Origin: Raineya sp.
Lineage (GTDB): Bacteria > Bacteroidota > Bacteroidia > Cytophagales > Thermonemataceae
Length of the DNA: 64,000 nt
Direction of reading: 5' to 3'
NCBI GenBank assembly: GCA_025454915.1
Contig: JALONN010000009.1
Span: 124,001-188,000 of the forward strand
Shown in pieces: positions 17,728 through 26,450 of this stretch. The notes below the pieces were generated by a model. The model did no database searches. It was given only the letters and a program-made list of their open reading frames with translations, and was not told where the DNA came from. Position 1 is the first letter of the stretch. Each line of letters starts with the position of its first letter. A program made the position numbers and the translations under genes.

Positions 17728-18440
17728 AAATAAAGCGTTTAAGAATATTTGCTGGACCTAATGGTTCAGGCAAAAGTACATTATATCCTCAAATAAGTAC
17801 CAAATATCCTTGTGGTGTCTATACCAATGCTGATGATATTGAAGCTACATTAAATAGCATTGGTTCTATATCTCTTCAAAATTATCAACTAATTACCAAT
17901 CAAAGTGATTTTGAAAGTTTTTATCAAAGTCATACTCTCCATGAAAAAGCAGAAAAAGAAGATCTTACAATACACATATCTTATCAACATAATACCCTTG
18001 TTTGTCAAAATCCTAATTCCTACGCAGCAGCCTTGATAGTGGATTTTATAAGACATCAATTAATGGCACAAGGAAAATCTTTTTCTTTTGAAACAGTCAT
18101 GTCTGATAAAACTAAAATAGACTTTCTTCAAAAAGCAAAAGATAATGGGTACAGGATTTACCTCTATTTTGTGGCAACTGAAGATGTTGAAATAAATATT
18201 GACAGAATTAAAGAAACAAGAGTAAAATCTGGCGGACATGATGTTCATGAAGATAAAATTAGAAATAGGTATATAAAATCTCTGACAAACTTAAAGGATG
18301 CTGTAAAAACAGCTTATAGAACTTATATTTTTGATAACTCTTCAACAATGGTGCGAATTTTAGATATAGATAATGGAATTGCTAACCCAAAAACTAATTA
18401 TCTTCCATCTTGGGTAAATACATATCTTATCAATAAATAA
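17724..18440 (+). CDS. Zeta-toxin-like P-loop kinase
   Basis: A 238-residue protein with R-I-F-A-G-P-N-G-S-G-K-S-T (Walker A, about 7-19), T-N-A-D-D-I-E (about 35) and F-S-F-E-T-V-M-S (about 119). I-Y-L-Y-F-V-A-T and R-I-K-E-T-R-V-K-S-G-G-H-D-V follow (about 145-175). These match the zeta toxin/AAA_33 family in Bacteroidota, whose best-known members phosphorylate UDP-N-acetylglucosamine. The start is TTG at 17724, overlapping the previous stop (TTGA). The insert at about 50-100 is longer than in compact homologues. Whether it is a real toxin or a housekeeping kinase is not shown. Confidence 0.82.
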   Translation: MKIKRLRIFAGPNGSGKSTLYPQISTKYPCGVYTNADDIEATLNSIGSISLQNYQLITNQSDFESFYQSHTLHEKAEKEDLTIHISYQHNTLVCQNPNSYAAALIVDFIRHQLMAQGKSFSFETVMSDKTKIDFLQKAKDNGYRIYLYFVATEDVEINIDRIKETRVKSGGHDVHEDKIRNRYIKSLTNLKDAVKTAYRTYIFDNSSTMVRILDIDNGIANPKTNYLPSWVNTYLINK

Positions 18441-18442
18441 TC

Positions 18443-19228
18443 ATGTTATTTTATTTTAAAAACCTCTCAGAATTTTCAAATATTCGTCATTTTGTTTCTA
18501 CAAGAAAAAATGGAGTGAGCATTGCCCCTTATGAAGGTTTAAATTTAGGTTTTGGGACAGAAGATAATCCTGAAAATATCATCCAAAATCGAAAAATACT
18601 TGCTGAGGAAGCACAAATGCCTTTAGAGAACTGGTGTGTTCCTCAACAAACACACAGTATTAATATTGTTACCGTTCATGGTTCAGACAAGGGAAAAGGT
18701 GTATTTTCTAAAGAAACAGCGATTCAGGATACAGATGCACTCATTACCAATCAGAAAGATATTGCTTTGCTTGTTCAATCTGCTGATTGTGTGTGTTCAG
18801 TGTATTACGACCCTGTAAAACAAGTTATTGGAGCATGCCATGCAGGTTGGCGAGGAACTGTGGGCAAATTACCTCAAAAAGTTGTCCTGCAAATGCAGAA
18901 AGAATATGGTTCTGAACCTCAAAATATTTTAATAGGTATTGGAGCTTGTATCAGTCCCAAAATGTATGAAGTGGGGCAAGATGTAGTAGATGCTGTTGAA
19001 CAATCCTTTGGAATAAAAGAGCATCTGCTTTCATGGAATGAAAATACACAAAAATATCATTTTCATTTACATGAAGCCCATAAACAACAACTTTTACAAG
19101 CAGGTATTCAGGAAAAAAATCTGGAATTTATTCAAGAATGCACTTATGAGTATCCAGAACTGTTCTTTTCAGCTCGCAGAGATAAAAACAAAACAGGCAG
19201 ATTTGGAGCAGGCATTATGCTAGTCTAA
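18443..19228 (+). CDS. pgeF: Peptidoglycan editing factor / YfiH (multicopper-oxidase-like) family
   Basis: A 261-residue protein of the DUF152/YfiH family. The signature C-H-A-G-W-R-G-T (about 132-139), P-Q-Q-T-H-S (about 67) and the C-terminal F-F-S-A-R-R-D (about 240) provide the metal-site Cys and His residues. Members hydrolyse wrongly incorporated Ser-containing muropeptide precursors or show laccase-like or adenosine deaminase activity. It lies 2 bp after the zeta-like gene and its end overlaps the convergent tatC by 9 nt. Confidence 0.9.
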   Translation: MLFYFKNLSEFSNIRHFVSTRKNGVSIAPYEGLNLGFGTEDNPENIIQNRKILAEEAQMPLENWCVPQQTHSINIVTVHGSDKGKGVFSKETAIQDTDALITNQKDIALLVQSADCVCSVYYDPVKQVIGACHAGWRGTVGKLPQKVVLQMQKEYGSEPQNILIGIGACISPKMYEVGQDVVDAVEQSFGIKEHLLSWNENTQKYHFHLHEAHKQQLLQAGIQEKNLEFIQECTYEYPELFFSARRDKNKTGRFGAGIMLV

Positions 19229-20119
19229 ATCTTCATCTGTCATTTGATCTAATCGAGGAGGTTCTTTGATAACTATTTTTACTGGAACTTCTTCTTCTTG
19301 TTTTTCCAAAGCCTCAAGTTTAGCAGCTTTTCGTTCTGTGTAGGCAACAATAAATATACTCATTTCATAAAGTATATAGAGAGGCAATGCTACTATCAGC
19401 TGAGAAAATATGTCCGCTGATGGTGTAATAATTGCTGAAGCTATTAAAATTACAACAATACTATGTCTTCGATAACTTCTCATAAAAGAAGCTGAAAGAA
19501 TACCTGCTTTACCTAGAAAGTATGCTACAATAGGTAGCTGAAACATTAAAGAGCTAATCAGAGTAAGCCATGAAACCATTGAGATATAACTGTGTAAATC
19601 AAATTGGTTATCTGGATTGATACGAGGAGAAATCTTATAAGTAGCTAAAAAGTTTACAGATATAGGTGTAATAATAAAATACCCAAACAGAATGCCTATT
19701 GTAAATAATATAACTATGTAAAAAACGATTCCTTTTGCAGCATTAATTTCTTTATCATATAAGGCAGGACGAACAAAACGCCAAATTTCCCAAACAATAT
19801 ATGGAAAAGCCATTACAATTCCCAAGATAATGGATGAAGTAAGGTGTGTCATGAATTGTCCTGTAATAGTAAAGTTTACAAGTTTTAAATCAACACCTAC
19901 ACAAAGTCCTTTTACTCCAAGCCAGTTACCTAATTCACACATTTTATTATAAGTCCAGAAATCTGCTTTTGCAGGACCAAATAATATTTCTTCAAAAATA
20001 AACTCAGTAAAAGCAAACGCAACTATCATAAAAGCCACCACAATAATTACTGAACGCATGAGGTGTTTTCGTAATTCATCTAAATGTTCTATGAAAGTCA
20101 TTTCTTTATGCTCTGCCAT
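19220..20119 (-). CDS. tatC: Sec-independent protein translocase TatC
   Basis: A 299-residue protein with six hydrophobic helices. The N-terminal TatC signature T-F-I-E-H-L-D-E-L-R-K-H-L (about 8-20) and the segment P-Y-I-V-W-E-I-W-R-F-V-R-P-A-L (about 125-140) are diagnostic. A loop with G-N-W-L-G-V-K-G-L (about 65-75) extends the first periplasmic region as in other Bacteroidota. The charged C-terminal tail is about 40 residues. tatA is not adjacent. Confidence 0.95.
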   Translation of the reverse strand: MAEHKEMTFIEHLDELRKHLMRSVIIVVAFMIVAFAFTEFIFEEILFGPAKADFWTYNKMCELGNWLGVKGLCVGVDLKLVNFTITGQFMTHLTSSIILGIVMAFPYIVWEIWRFVRPALYDKEINAAKGIVFYIVILFTIGILFGYFIITPISVNFLATYKISPRINPDNQFDLHSYISMVSWLTLISSLMFQLPIVAYFLGKAGILSASFMRSYRRHSIVVILIASAIITPSADIFSQLIVALPLYILYEMSIFIVAYTERKAAKLEALEKQEEEVPVKIVIKEPPRLDQMTDEDLD

Positions 20120-20237
20120 AACTGAATAAATCTGTATTTCTTAAATTGGCTTGCAAGTTATAGATTTTTATGAAGCTACTCAACAGTATCTGTAAAATAT
20201 TTGTATATTAGTGCATCAATTAACATCCCTAAATATT

Positions 20238-20747
20238 ATGACTACAGAAAATATTTCTATCACTACATCCAAAGTAGCTATACGTTATGGATTAGTCTAT
20301 GGTTTAGTTGCCATTGCAATATCCATTATAACAACCATGGCTAATTTGAGAGAAAATTCTCTTGTAAATATCTTTACATCTATCATTTGGATAGCCTTTA
20401 TAGTATTAGCTGTCAAATATTTTAAAGACAATAGTGAAGGTTTTATTACATTGGGACAAGGCTTTGGAATTGGACTGCTAGTTTCAGTCATAGGCAATGT
20501 CATCTCTGGTATATTTTTAATTATTTATTTTAAGTTAATAAATCCTGAATTATGGGAACAGCAACTCGAAAAAATTAGAGCTGAATGGGAAAAACAAGGA
20601 TTGGATGAACAAGCCATGGAGTTTGCAGAAAATTTTGTAACTCCCCAAGCTATGCTCTTATTTAGTATTTTAGGAGCTTTATTGTTGGGTTCAGTTTTTT
20701 CAGTAGTTATAGCTGCTATTATGCAAAAGAAAAAACCAGCATTTTAA
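20238..20747 (+). CDS. DUF4199-type membrane protein
   Basis: A 169-residue integral membrane protein, counted from ATG 20238; a GTG at 20211 would add nine residues. Four helices lie at about 14-35, 43-60, 74-98 and 140-165. A charged segment (W-E-Q-Q-L-E-K-I-R-A-E-W-E-K-Q-G) lies between helices three and four. This layout is typical of the Bacteroidota DUF4199 family. Function unknown. Confidence 0.75.
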   Translation: MTTENISITTSKVAIRYGLVYGLVAIAISIITTMANLRENSLVNIFTSIIWIAFIVLAVKYFKDNSEGFITLGQGFGIGLLVSVIGNVISGIFLIIYFKLINPELWEQQLEKIRAEWEKQGLDEQAMEFAENFVTPQAMLLFSILGALLLGSVFSVVIAAIMQKKKPAF

Positions 20748-20797
20748 ATTTTACTATCTTAATTTTATTAACTTGCATGTCTAAAATTGATCATAAA

Positions 20798-22639
20798 ATG
20801 ATAAAATCTATTTTTATTACTTTCTTTACGTTACTGGTTGGTTCAGTAATGGCTCAAAGTCTTGAAAGCAGACTTTCTTCAAATAAAACAGCTCTCTTAA
20901 TTTCATTAAATGCTGATAACTATAAATCAAAGGGAAAATTCCAAACACTATTAGAATTGGACTTTATCAAAAAGTTAGATGAAAGATTAAAAAAAGATAA
21001 ACCAAAACAATACAAAACACTTTCTGGGATTTATAAAAATCCCGAAGAAGCAGGAATCAGTGCTTTTCCAAAATCTTATGTTTTTGTGAATACATTGGAT
21101 AGTAATGCTATTATGGGTGGACTTGTTTTTAATATTACAGATGCCAAAAAATTTGAAGCTTGGGCAAAAGTTGCTTGGGAAGGAGATGGCGAATATCAGC
21201 AAATTCAAGTAGAAGGATTCAATACTTTTATTAGAAATGATGAAGCCATTGCTTGGAGTGGAAATTGTGGAGTTATTGCTTTTATTAATAGTAGTTCTAA
21301 TCCTTATCGTAATATTAACTATGATGATCCTAACTATGAAGCGAAAGTAGAAGAATTGGAGAGAGCTAACAAAACGAAGAAATTAGATTTAATCAAAAAA
21401 GAAATTGCAGAAATCCTGAAAGGCAATACTTCTAATCCTATCCAAAACAATGATAATTTCAAATTATTTGCCTCTAAATCGCATGATGTAGGTATTTGGA
21501 TAAACTATGAATCATTTAACAATTCATTGAATGGTATCCTTAAAAATATTCCAGAATTAAGTTATGGAGCTACTGAACGTTTTGCAAGTCGCTTAAAATC
21601 TTTTTATAAAGATTATTATGACCATATTATTTTAAACGTCAATAAAGGTGATGCAAAAGTTACATATCAAACTTATCTAAGTGAAAAAATTTATCAAATT
21701 TTTGGAAATGCTTTCAACACTCGTATTAATCCAGATTTTTATAAATATGTGGATGGTGAAAAATTATTGGGTATGTATGCAGTGTCAGGAGATTTGAAGG
21801 TTTTGGGAAATGGTTTAATGGAACTTTATAAAAATTTTAGTGAAGATTTAACTAAAGAAGGTAAAATTATTGCTGCTTCTATGGATGTAGCAAGTATCTT
21901 TCTAGATGAAGAAGATATTTTAAGTGTAATGAAAGGTGATTTTATGATTGCTTTTACAAGTGTGAAAGAATTGGAGGTACAATACACAGATTATCAATAT
22001 GATGGAGATGTTTATTTAGGTCCAGTAAAAAAGACTCGTAAAGAAATAACTCCTATGTATGTGATGACCATGACCATTGGCAATGCTGAGAATTTACAGA
22101 AGTTCATAAAACTTGGAAACGTATTAGGCGGCTTTAAACAATTAGATGGTTATTATGAGGTTCAGGATGCTGGAAAAGTGAGAAACTTTTTTGCTATTGA
22201 CAACAACGTTTTAGTGATTTCTAATGATGAAGAACTTATTTCCAAAAACTTACAAAAAGCTAGAAAGAAACCCGTTGAAAGCCGTATTCAAAAACTAACA
22301 CAAGATAACCCTATGCTTGTTTATGTGAATACCCAAAATGTACTAGATGCTATTCTCTCTAATGCTAAAGAACTAAGTGCTGAAGAGAAAAAAGATTTAT
22401 TGGAAATGAAAAAAGATTTAGGTGAATTCCAGATGACAGGTCCTCTTTTACAAGGTAAGACCTTTAATTCTGAAGGTATATTGTTGTTGAATAACAAAAA
22501 AGAAAATTCTCTTTCTGCTTTGGTTCGTTTATTCAACAGATTTGTAAAAGAAAGACGTACTGAATATGCAAAAGCAGAAACAGCAATAGAAGAGCCAACA
22601 GATGGCAAAAAGAAAAAGAAGAAAAAGAAAGAACATTAA
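20798..22639 (+). CDS. Secreted protein, DUF4836-like, with Lys-rich tail
   Basis: About 613 residues from ATG 20798. This start gives a clean signal peptide (M-I-K-S-I-F ... G-S-V-M-A-Q); an ATG at 20777 would add seven residues. The mature part is mixed alpha/beta with no enzyme motif I recognise. The pattern N-K-T-A-L-L-I-S-L-N-A-D-N and repeated L-V-Y-V-N-T resembles the DUF4836 group of Bacteroidota envelope proteins, a tentative call. The C-terminus is a run of lysines before E-H. It stands between DUF4199 and lpxD, with a strong hairpin after it. Confidence 0.65.
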   Translation: MIKSIFITFFTLLVGSVMAQSLESRLSSNKTALLISLNADNYKSKGKFQTLLELDFIKKLDERLKKDKPKQYKTLSGIYKNPEEAGISAFPKSYVFVNTLDSNAIMGGLVFNITDAKKFEAWAKVAWEGDGEYQQIQVEGFNTFIRNDEAIAWSGNCGVIAFINSSSNPYRNINYDDPNYEAKVEELERANKTKKLDLIKKEIAEILKGNTSNPIQNNDNFKLFASKSHDVGIWINYESFNNSLNGILKNIPELSYGATERFASRLKSFYKDYYDHIILNVNKGDAKVTYQTYLSEKIYQIFGNAFNTRINPDFYKYVDGEKLLGMYAVSGDLKVLGNGLMELYKNFSEDLTKEGKIIAASMDVASIFLDEEDILSVMKGDFMIAFTSVKELEVQYTDYQYDGDVYLGPVKKTRKEITPMYVMTMTIGNAENLQKFIKLGNVLGGFKQLDGYYEVQDAGKVRNFFAIDNNVLVISNDEELISKNLQKARKKPVESRIQKLTQDNPMLVYVNTQNVLDAILSNAKELSAEEKKDLLEMKKDLGEFQMTGPLLQGKTFNSEGILLLNNKKENSLSALVRLFNRFVKERRTEYAKAETAIEEPTDGKKKKKKKKEH

Positions 22640-22662
22640 TAAAAATTAAATAACCTTTAAAG

Positions 22663-22689
22663 AACTTGGCAGGGCTTCCCTGCCAAGTT
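22663..22689 (+). terminator. Hairpin separating 20798-22639 from the lpx operon
   Basis: A perfect 12-bp stem (aacttggcaggg / ccctgccaagtt) with a 3-nt loop lies 24 bp after the stop. The T tract is weak. Confidence 0.7.
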
Positions 22690-22725
22690 TATATTGTTTA
22701 TAGATTGATTCCCCATATTCCGTTT

Positions 22726-23775
22726 ATGAAATTTAGTGTACAGCAAATAGCCCTGATGCTCAATGGGAAAGTACAAGGCAATCCTAATTTGGAAATTAAT
22801 AATTTAGGGAAAATACAAGAAGCCAAACAAGGAGACATTGCCTTTTTAGCAAATCCTAAATACGAATCTTATATATATACAACCCAAGCATCAGCTGTTA
22901 TTGTTGGTAAAGATTTTGAAGCCAAACAAGCTATTGAAGCTACATTAATTATAGTAGATGATGCCTATAGTGCATTTTCTAAATTGTTGGAAGAATATGA
23001 GAAGATCATATCTTTTTCAAAAAAAGGTATTGAAAATCCCTCTTTTATCAGTGAATCTGCAAAAGTTGGCTCAGATCTATATCTTGGAGCATTTGCATAT
23101 ATTGGCTCAAACGTTGAAATTGGGGATAATTGTAAAGTTTACCCCAATTGTTATATTGGAGACAATGTGAAAATAGGAAATAACACTATTATTTATGCAG
23201 GTGTGAAAATCTATAAAGATTGTATTGTTGGTAACCATTGTGTAATACATGCAGGAGCCGTTATTGGCAGTGATGGTTTTGGTTTTGCTCCACAAGCTGA
23301 TGGGTCTTATAAAACTGTACCCCAAATTGGTAATGTAATCATTGAAGACCAAGTTAGTATTGGAGCAAATTCAACTATTGACCGAGCTACTATGGGTTCA
23401 ACAATTATTAAGAAAGGAGCTAAAATAGATAATCTAGTACAAATTGCTCATAATGTTATTGTTGGCAGCAATACTGTTGTGGCTGCACAAGCGGGTATTG
23501 CAGGCTCTTCAGAAGTAGGCGATAACTGCATGTTAGGTGGACAAGTAGGTATCGCAGGACACTTAAAAATAGCCAATAAAACCAATATTGGAGCTCAGTC
23601 AGGTTTAGGTAGTAATATTACAGAGGAAAGAACAAATTGGCAAGGTTCACCAGCATTTGAGTTAAAATCTTTTTATAGAGCAGCCGCTATTTTTAAAAAA
23701 TTACCTGAAATTTTTAGGCAACTCAATGAACTTGAGAAAAAAGTTTTAAATTTGCTCACAAAAGATAAGGAATAA
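22726..23775 (+). CDS. lpxD: UDP-3-O-acylglucosamine N-acyltransferase
   Basis: A 349-residue protein counted from ATG 22726. The upstream in-frame codons are rejected because they translate the hairpin. The uridine-binding N-domain (M-K-F-S-V-Q-Q-I-A, 1-100) is followed by a left-handed beta helix of hexapeptide repeats (about 105-310) with the catalytic His in Q-I-A-H-N-V-I-V-G (about 241). The C-terminal helices end in N-E-L-E-K-K-V. It adds the N-linked acyl chain in lipid A synthesis and is first in the lpxD-lpxC/fabZ-lpxA operon. Confidence 0.96.
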   Translation: MKFSVQQIALMLNGKVQGNPNLEINNLGKIQEAKQGDIAFLANPKYESYIYTTQASAVIVGKDFEAKQAIEATLIIVDDAYSAFSKLLEEYEKIISFSKKGIENPSFISESAKVGSDLYLGAFAYIGSNVEIGDNCKVYPNCYIGDNVKIGNNTIIYAGVKIYKDCIVGNHCVIHAGAVIGSDGFGFAPQADGSYKTVPQIGNVIIEDQVSIGANSTIDRATMGSTIIKKGAKIDNLVQIAHNVIVGSNTVVAAQAGIAGSSEVGDNCMLGGQVGIAGHLKIANKTNIGAQSGLGSNITEERTNWQGSPAFELKSFYRAAAIFKKLPEIFRQLNELEKKVLNLLTKDKE

Positions 23776-23782
23776 ACGCTCC

Positions 23783-25177
23783 ATGTATTATAAACAACAT
23801 ACTGTACAAAAATCTGTTAGTGTTTCAGGTGTAGGTCTGCACACAGGCAAAATATCAACCATGACTTTTTTACCTGCTCCTATTGGGCATGGTATCAGAT
23901 TTCAAAGAATTGATTTAGAAGGAAGACCTACTATTTTAGCTGATGCTGATCTTGTTGTTGACGTTTCAAGGGGTACCACCATTGAACAAAATGGAGCAAG
24001 AGTATATACTGTAGAACATACCTTAGCTGCTTTAACAGGATTAGAAATAGATAACGTATTAATTGAAATTGATGGACCTGAGCCTCCTATCTTGGATGGT
24101 AGCTCTATACAGTTTTTAAATACTCTTAAAGAAGCAGGTTTGCAAGAGCAGGATGCTCCAAGAAATTTTTTCTATATTCCTGAAAATATTTCTTATCAGG
24201 ATGCTAAAAGAGGTGTAGAGCTTACTGCAAAACCAGGGTATTCTTACGAATTATCAGTTACTGTTGATTATAACTCATCTGTCTTAGGTGTTCAAGAAGC
24301 TTTTCTAAAAAAACTTTCTGATTTTGAATCAGAAATTGCTTCTTGTCGTACATTTTGTTTCTTACATGAATTAGAAATGCTTTATAAAGGAGGTCTCATT
24401 AAAGGTGGGGACTTGAGCAATGCTATTGTAATTGTAGATAAAGTTATGCCTCCTGAGCAACTCAATGAACTTGCTAAACTTTTGGGTAAGCCATCCGTAG
24501 AAGTAAAAGCTGAAGGCATATTAGATAATATAGAACTACGTTATACCAATGAGCCTGCCCGACATAAATTATTAGACTTAGTAGGAGATTTAGCCTTAGC
24601 AGGCAGACCTCTTATTGGACATATCAAGGGGCTTCGTCCTGGACATGCAGCCAATGTAGAGCTTGCTAAAAAAATAAAATCCTACATGAATAAAAAAGAA
24701 AAACAAGGTATGATTTATAATTCAGATGCTCCTGTTGTCATGGATGCCATGCAAATAGAGGCTATGCTTCCTCATAGATTCCCTTTCTTATTGATAGACA
24801 AGATAGCACATTTAGATGAACATTCTGTAATTGCCATCAAGAATGTTTCTATGAATGAATGGTATTTTCAAGGGCATTTTCCTAAAAACCCTGTGATGCC
24901 TGGCGTATTACAAGTAGAAGGTTTAGCTCAAGCTGGAGGTATATTTGCCTTAAGTACAGTTCCTGACCCTGAAAACTACTGGACATATTTTTTGCGAATA
25001 GATGAATGTCGTTTTCATCAAAAAGTTGTTCCTGGTGATATTGTTTTGTATCATTGTATTCTTACAACTCCGATTAGAAGAGGTATTGTGAAAATGGAAG
25101 GACAAGCATTTGTTAATGGAAAATTAGTTTGTGAAGCAAAACTCACTGCAAGTATTACGAAAAAAGATGGTAAGTAA
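23783..25177 (+). CDS. lpxC-fabZ: Bifunctional LpxC deacetylase / FabZ dehydratase
   Basis: A 464-residue fusion. The N-terminal part (1-305) is UDP-3-O-acyl-GlcNAc deacetylase with zinc ligands in V-E-H-T-L-A-A (about 77) and L-D-L-V-G-D-L-A-L-A-G (Asp about 273), and catalytic G-H-I-K-G-L-R-P-G-H-A-A-N. The C-terminal part (about 315-464) is FabZ, with L-P-H-R-F-P-F-L-L-I-D and G-H-F-P-K-N-P-V-M-P-G-V-L-Q-V-E-G. The fusion is characteristic of Bacteroidota and Chlorobi. lpxD ends 7 bp before and lpxA overlaps its last 11 nt. Confidence 0.97.
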   Translation: MYYKQHTVQKSVSVSGVGLHTGKISTMTFLPAPIGHGIRFQRIDLEGRPTILADADLVVDVSRGTTIEQNGARVYTVEHTLAALTGLEIDNVLIEIDGPEPPILDGSSIQFLNTLKEAGLQEQDAPRNFFYIPENISYQDAKRGVELTAKPGYSYELSVTVDYNSSVLGVQEAFLKKLSDFESEIASCRTFCFLHELEMLYKGGLIKGGDLSNAIVIVDKVMPPEQLNELAKLLGKPSVEVKAEGILDNIELRYTNEPARHKLLDLVGDLALAGRPLIGHIKGLRPGHAANVELAKKIKSYMNKKEKQGMIYNSDAPVVMDAMQIEAMLPHRFPFLLIDKIAHLDEHSVIAIKNVSMNEWYFQGHFPKNPVMPGVLQVEGLAQAGGIFALSTVPDPENYWTYFLRIDECRFHQKVVPGDIVLYHCILTTPIRRGIVKMEGQAFVNGKLVCEAKLTASITKKDGK

Positions 25178-25970
25178 TTTAGCCTACGTACACCCCAAAG
25201 CCAAAATAGGTAACAATGTAACCATTGAGCCCTTTGCTACTATTTATGAAGATGTTGTTATTGGAGACAATACATGGATAGGGTCTAATACCACCATAAT
25301 GAATGGTGCTAGAATTGGCAAAAATTGTCGAATTTTTCCGGGAGCAGTTATCGCTGCCATCCCTCAAGATTTAAAGTTTAATGGAGAGCATACCACAGCC
25401 GAAATTGGTGATGATACTACCATTAGAGAATGCGTCACTTTAAATCGAGGGACTTCTCATACAGGTAAAACTGTGGTTGGAAGCAACACTTTGGTAATGG
25501 CATATGTACACATAGCCCACGATTGTGTGATTGGTAATCATTGTATTTTAGTAAACTCTGTACAAATGGCAGGACATGTCCTGATGGATGATTTTGCTAT
25601 TATTGGAGGGACAAGTGCTTTACACCAATTTACTCGTGTAGGAGCTCATGCTATGGTAGCAGGTGGCTCTTTAGTTCGCAAAGATGTACCTCCCTTTGTA
25701 AAGGCAGGCAGAGAACCTGTAAGTTATGCAGGTGTAAATTCTTTAGGACTTAGAAGACGAGGTTTTACCAATGAACAAATAGTCCTTATTCAAGATATTT
25801 TTAGGATTGTTTTTCAAAAAGGTTATAATACGTCAGATGCTCTCAAACATATCAAAGAGGATTTTATGCCTTCTGTAGAAAGAGATTTAATTATCAATTT
25901 CATAGAAACTTCTGAAAGAGGTATTATCAAAGGTAGTAGTAGTAGTGATAAATATTCTTTTGAATTATAA
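25167..25970 (+). CDS. lpxA: UDP-N-acetylglucosamine acyltransferase
   Basis: A 267-residue trimeric hexapeptide-repeat acyltransferase, the first step of lipid A synthesis. ATG 25167 is chosen because residue 6 onward (A-Y-V-H-P-K-A-K-I-G) matches the family start; it overlaps the lpxC-fabZ stop by 11 nt. The catalytic His is in Y-V-H-I-A-H-D-C-V-I-G (about 125) and the C-terminal helical domain starts near 190. The C-terminus has a Ser/Asp-rich extension. Confidence 0.96.
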   Translation: MVSNLAYVHPKAKIGNNVTIEPFATIYEDVVIGDNTWIGSNTTIMNGARIGKNCRIFPGAVIAAIPQDLKFNGEHTTAEIGDDTTIRECVTLNRGTSHTGKTVVGSNTLVMAYVHIAHDCVIGNHCILVNSVQMAGHVLMDDFAIIGGTSALHQFTRVGAHAMVAGGSLVRKDVPPFVKAGREPVSYAGVNSLGLRRRGFTNEQIVLIQDIFRIVFQKGYNTSDALKHIKEDFMPSVERDLIINFIETSERGIIKGSSSSDKYSFEL

Positions 25971-25973
25971 TCT

Positions 25974-26450
25974 ATGACAGAAAAATATAAAATTCTATAT
26001 GTGGATGATGAAGAAAGTAATTTACGTATCTTCAAAATGACCTTTAAACGAGATTATGAAGTATTTACTGCTATTTCAGGCTTAGAGGCTATTGAAGTCC
26101 TAAAACTGAATCCTATTCAGCTTATCATCACAGACCAAAAAATGCCCGAGATGACAGGAACAGAGTTTTTAGAAAAGACTCTGCCTGACCATCCAGATGT
26201 TATACGCATTATTTTAACAGGTTTTTCAGATATTGAGGCTATTGTTAGGGCTGTTAATAAAGCCAATATTTACAAGTATGTTACAAAACCTTGGAACAGA
26301 GAAGACTTTAAAATTATCATTGATGAAGCCTTGACTCTATTTCAATACAGAGCCAATAAAGATGTTAGAATTAGTTTCTTAGAAAAGGAAAATGAAGATT
26401 TGAGAACTCAGATTGCTGTGCTTAAAGAAGAATTAAATAAGTATCGCTAA
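25974..26450 (+). CDS. Response regulator with C-terminal coiled coil
   Basis: 158 residues. The receiver shows Y-V-D-D-E-E-S-N (about 8-15), phospho-acceptor D in I-I-T-D-Q-K-M-P-E-M (about 54), T in I-L-T-G-F-S-D and K in Y-V-T-K-P-W. The I-T-D-Q-K-M-P-E-M-T-G and K-P-W motifs are typical of RpfG-type receivers, but no HD-GYP domain follows. Instead a 35-residue heptad region (F-L-E-K-E-N-E-D-L-R) ends the protein. It is 3 bp after lpxA and ends exactly where the convergent pbpC ends. Confidence 0.9.
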   Translation: MTEKYKILYVDDEESNLRIFKMTFKRDYEVFTAISGLEAIEVLKLNPIQLIITDQKMPEMTGTEFLEKTLPDHPDVIRIILTGFSDIEAIVRAVNKANIYKYVTKPWNREDFKIIIDEALTLFQYRANKDVRISFLEKENEDLRTQIAVLKEELNKYR

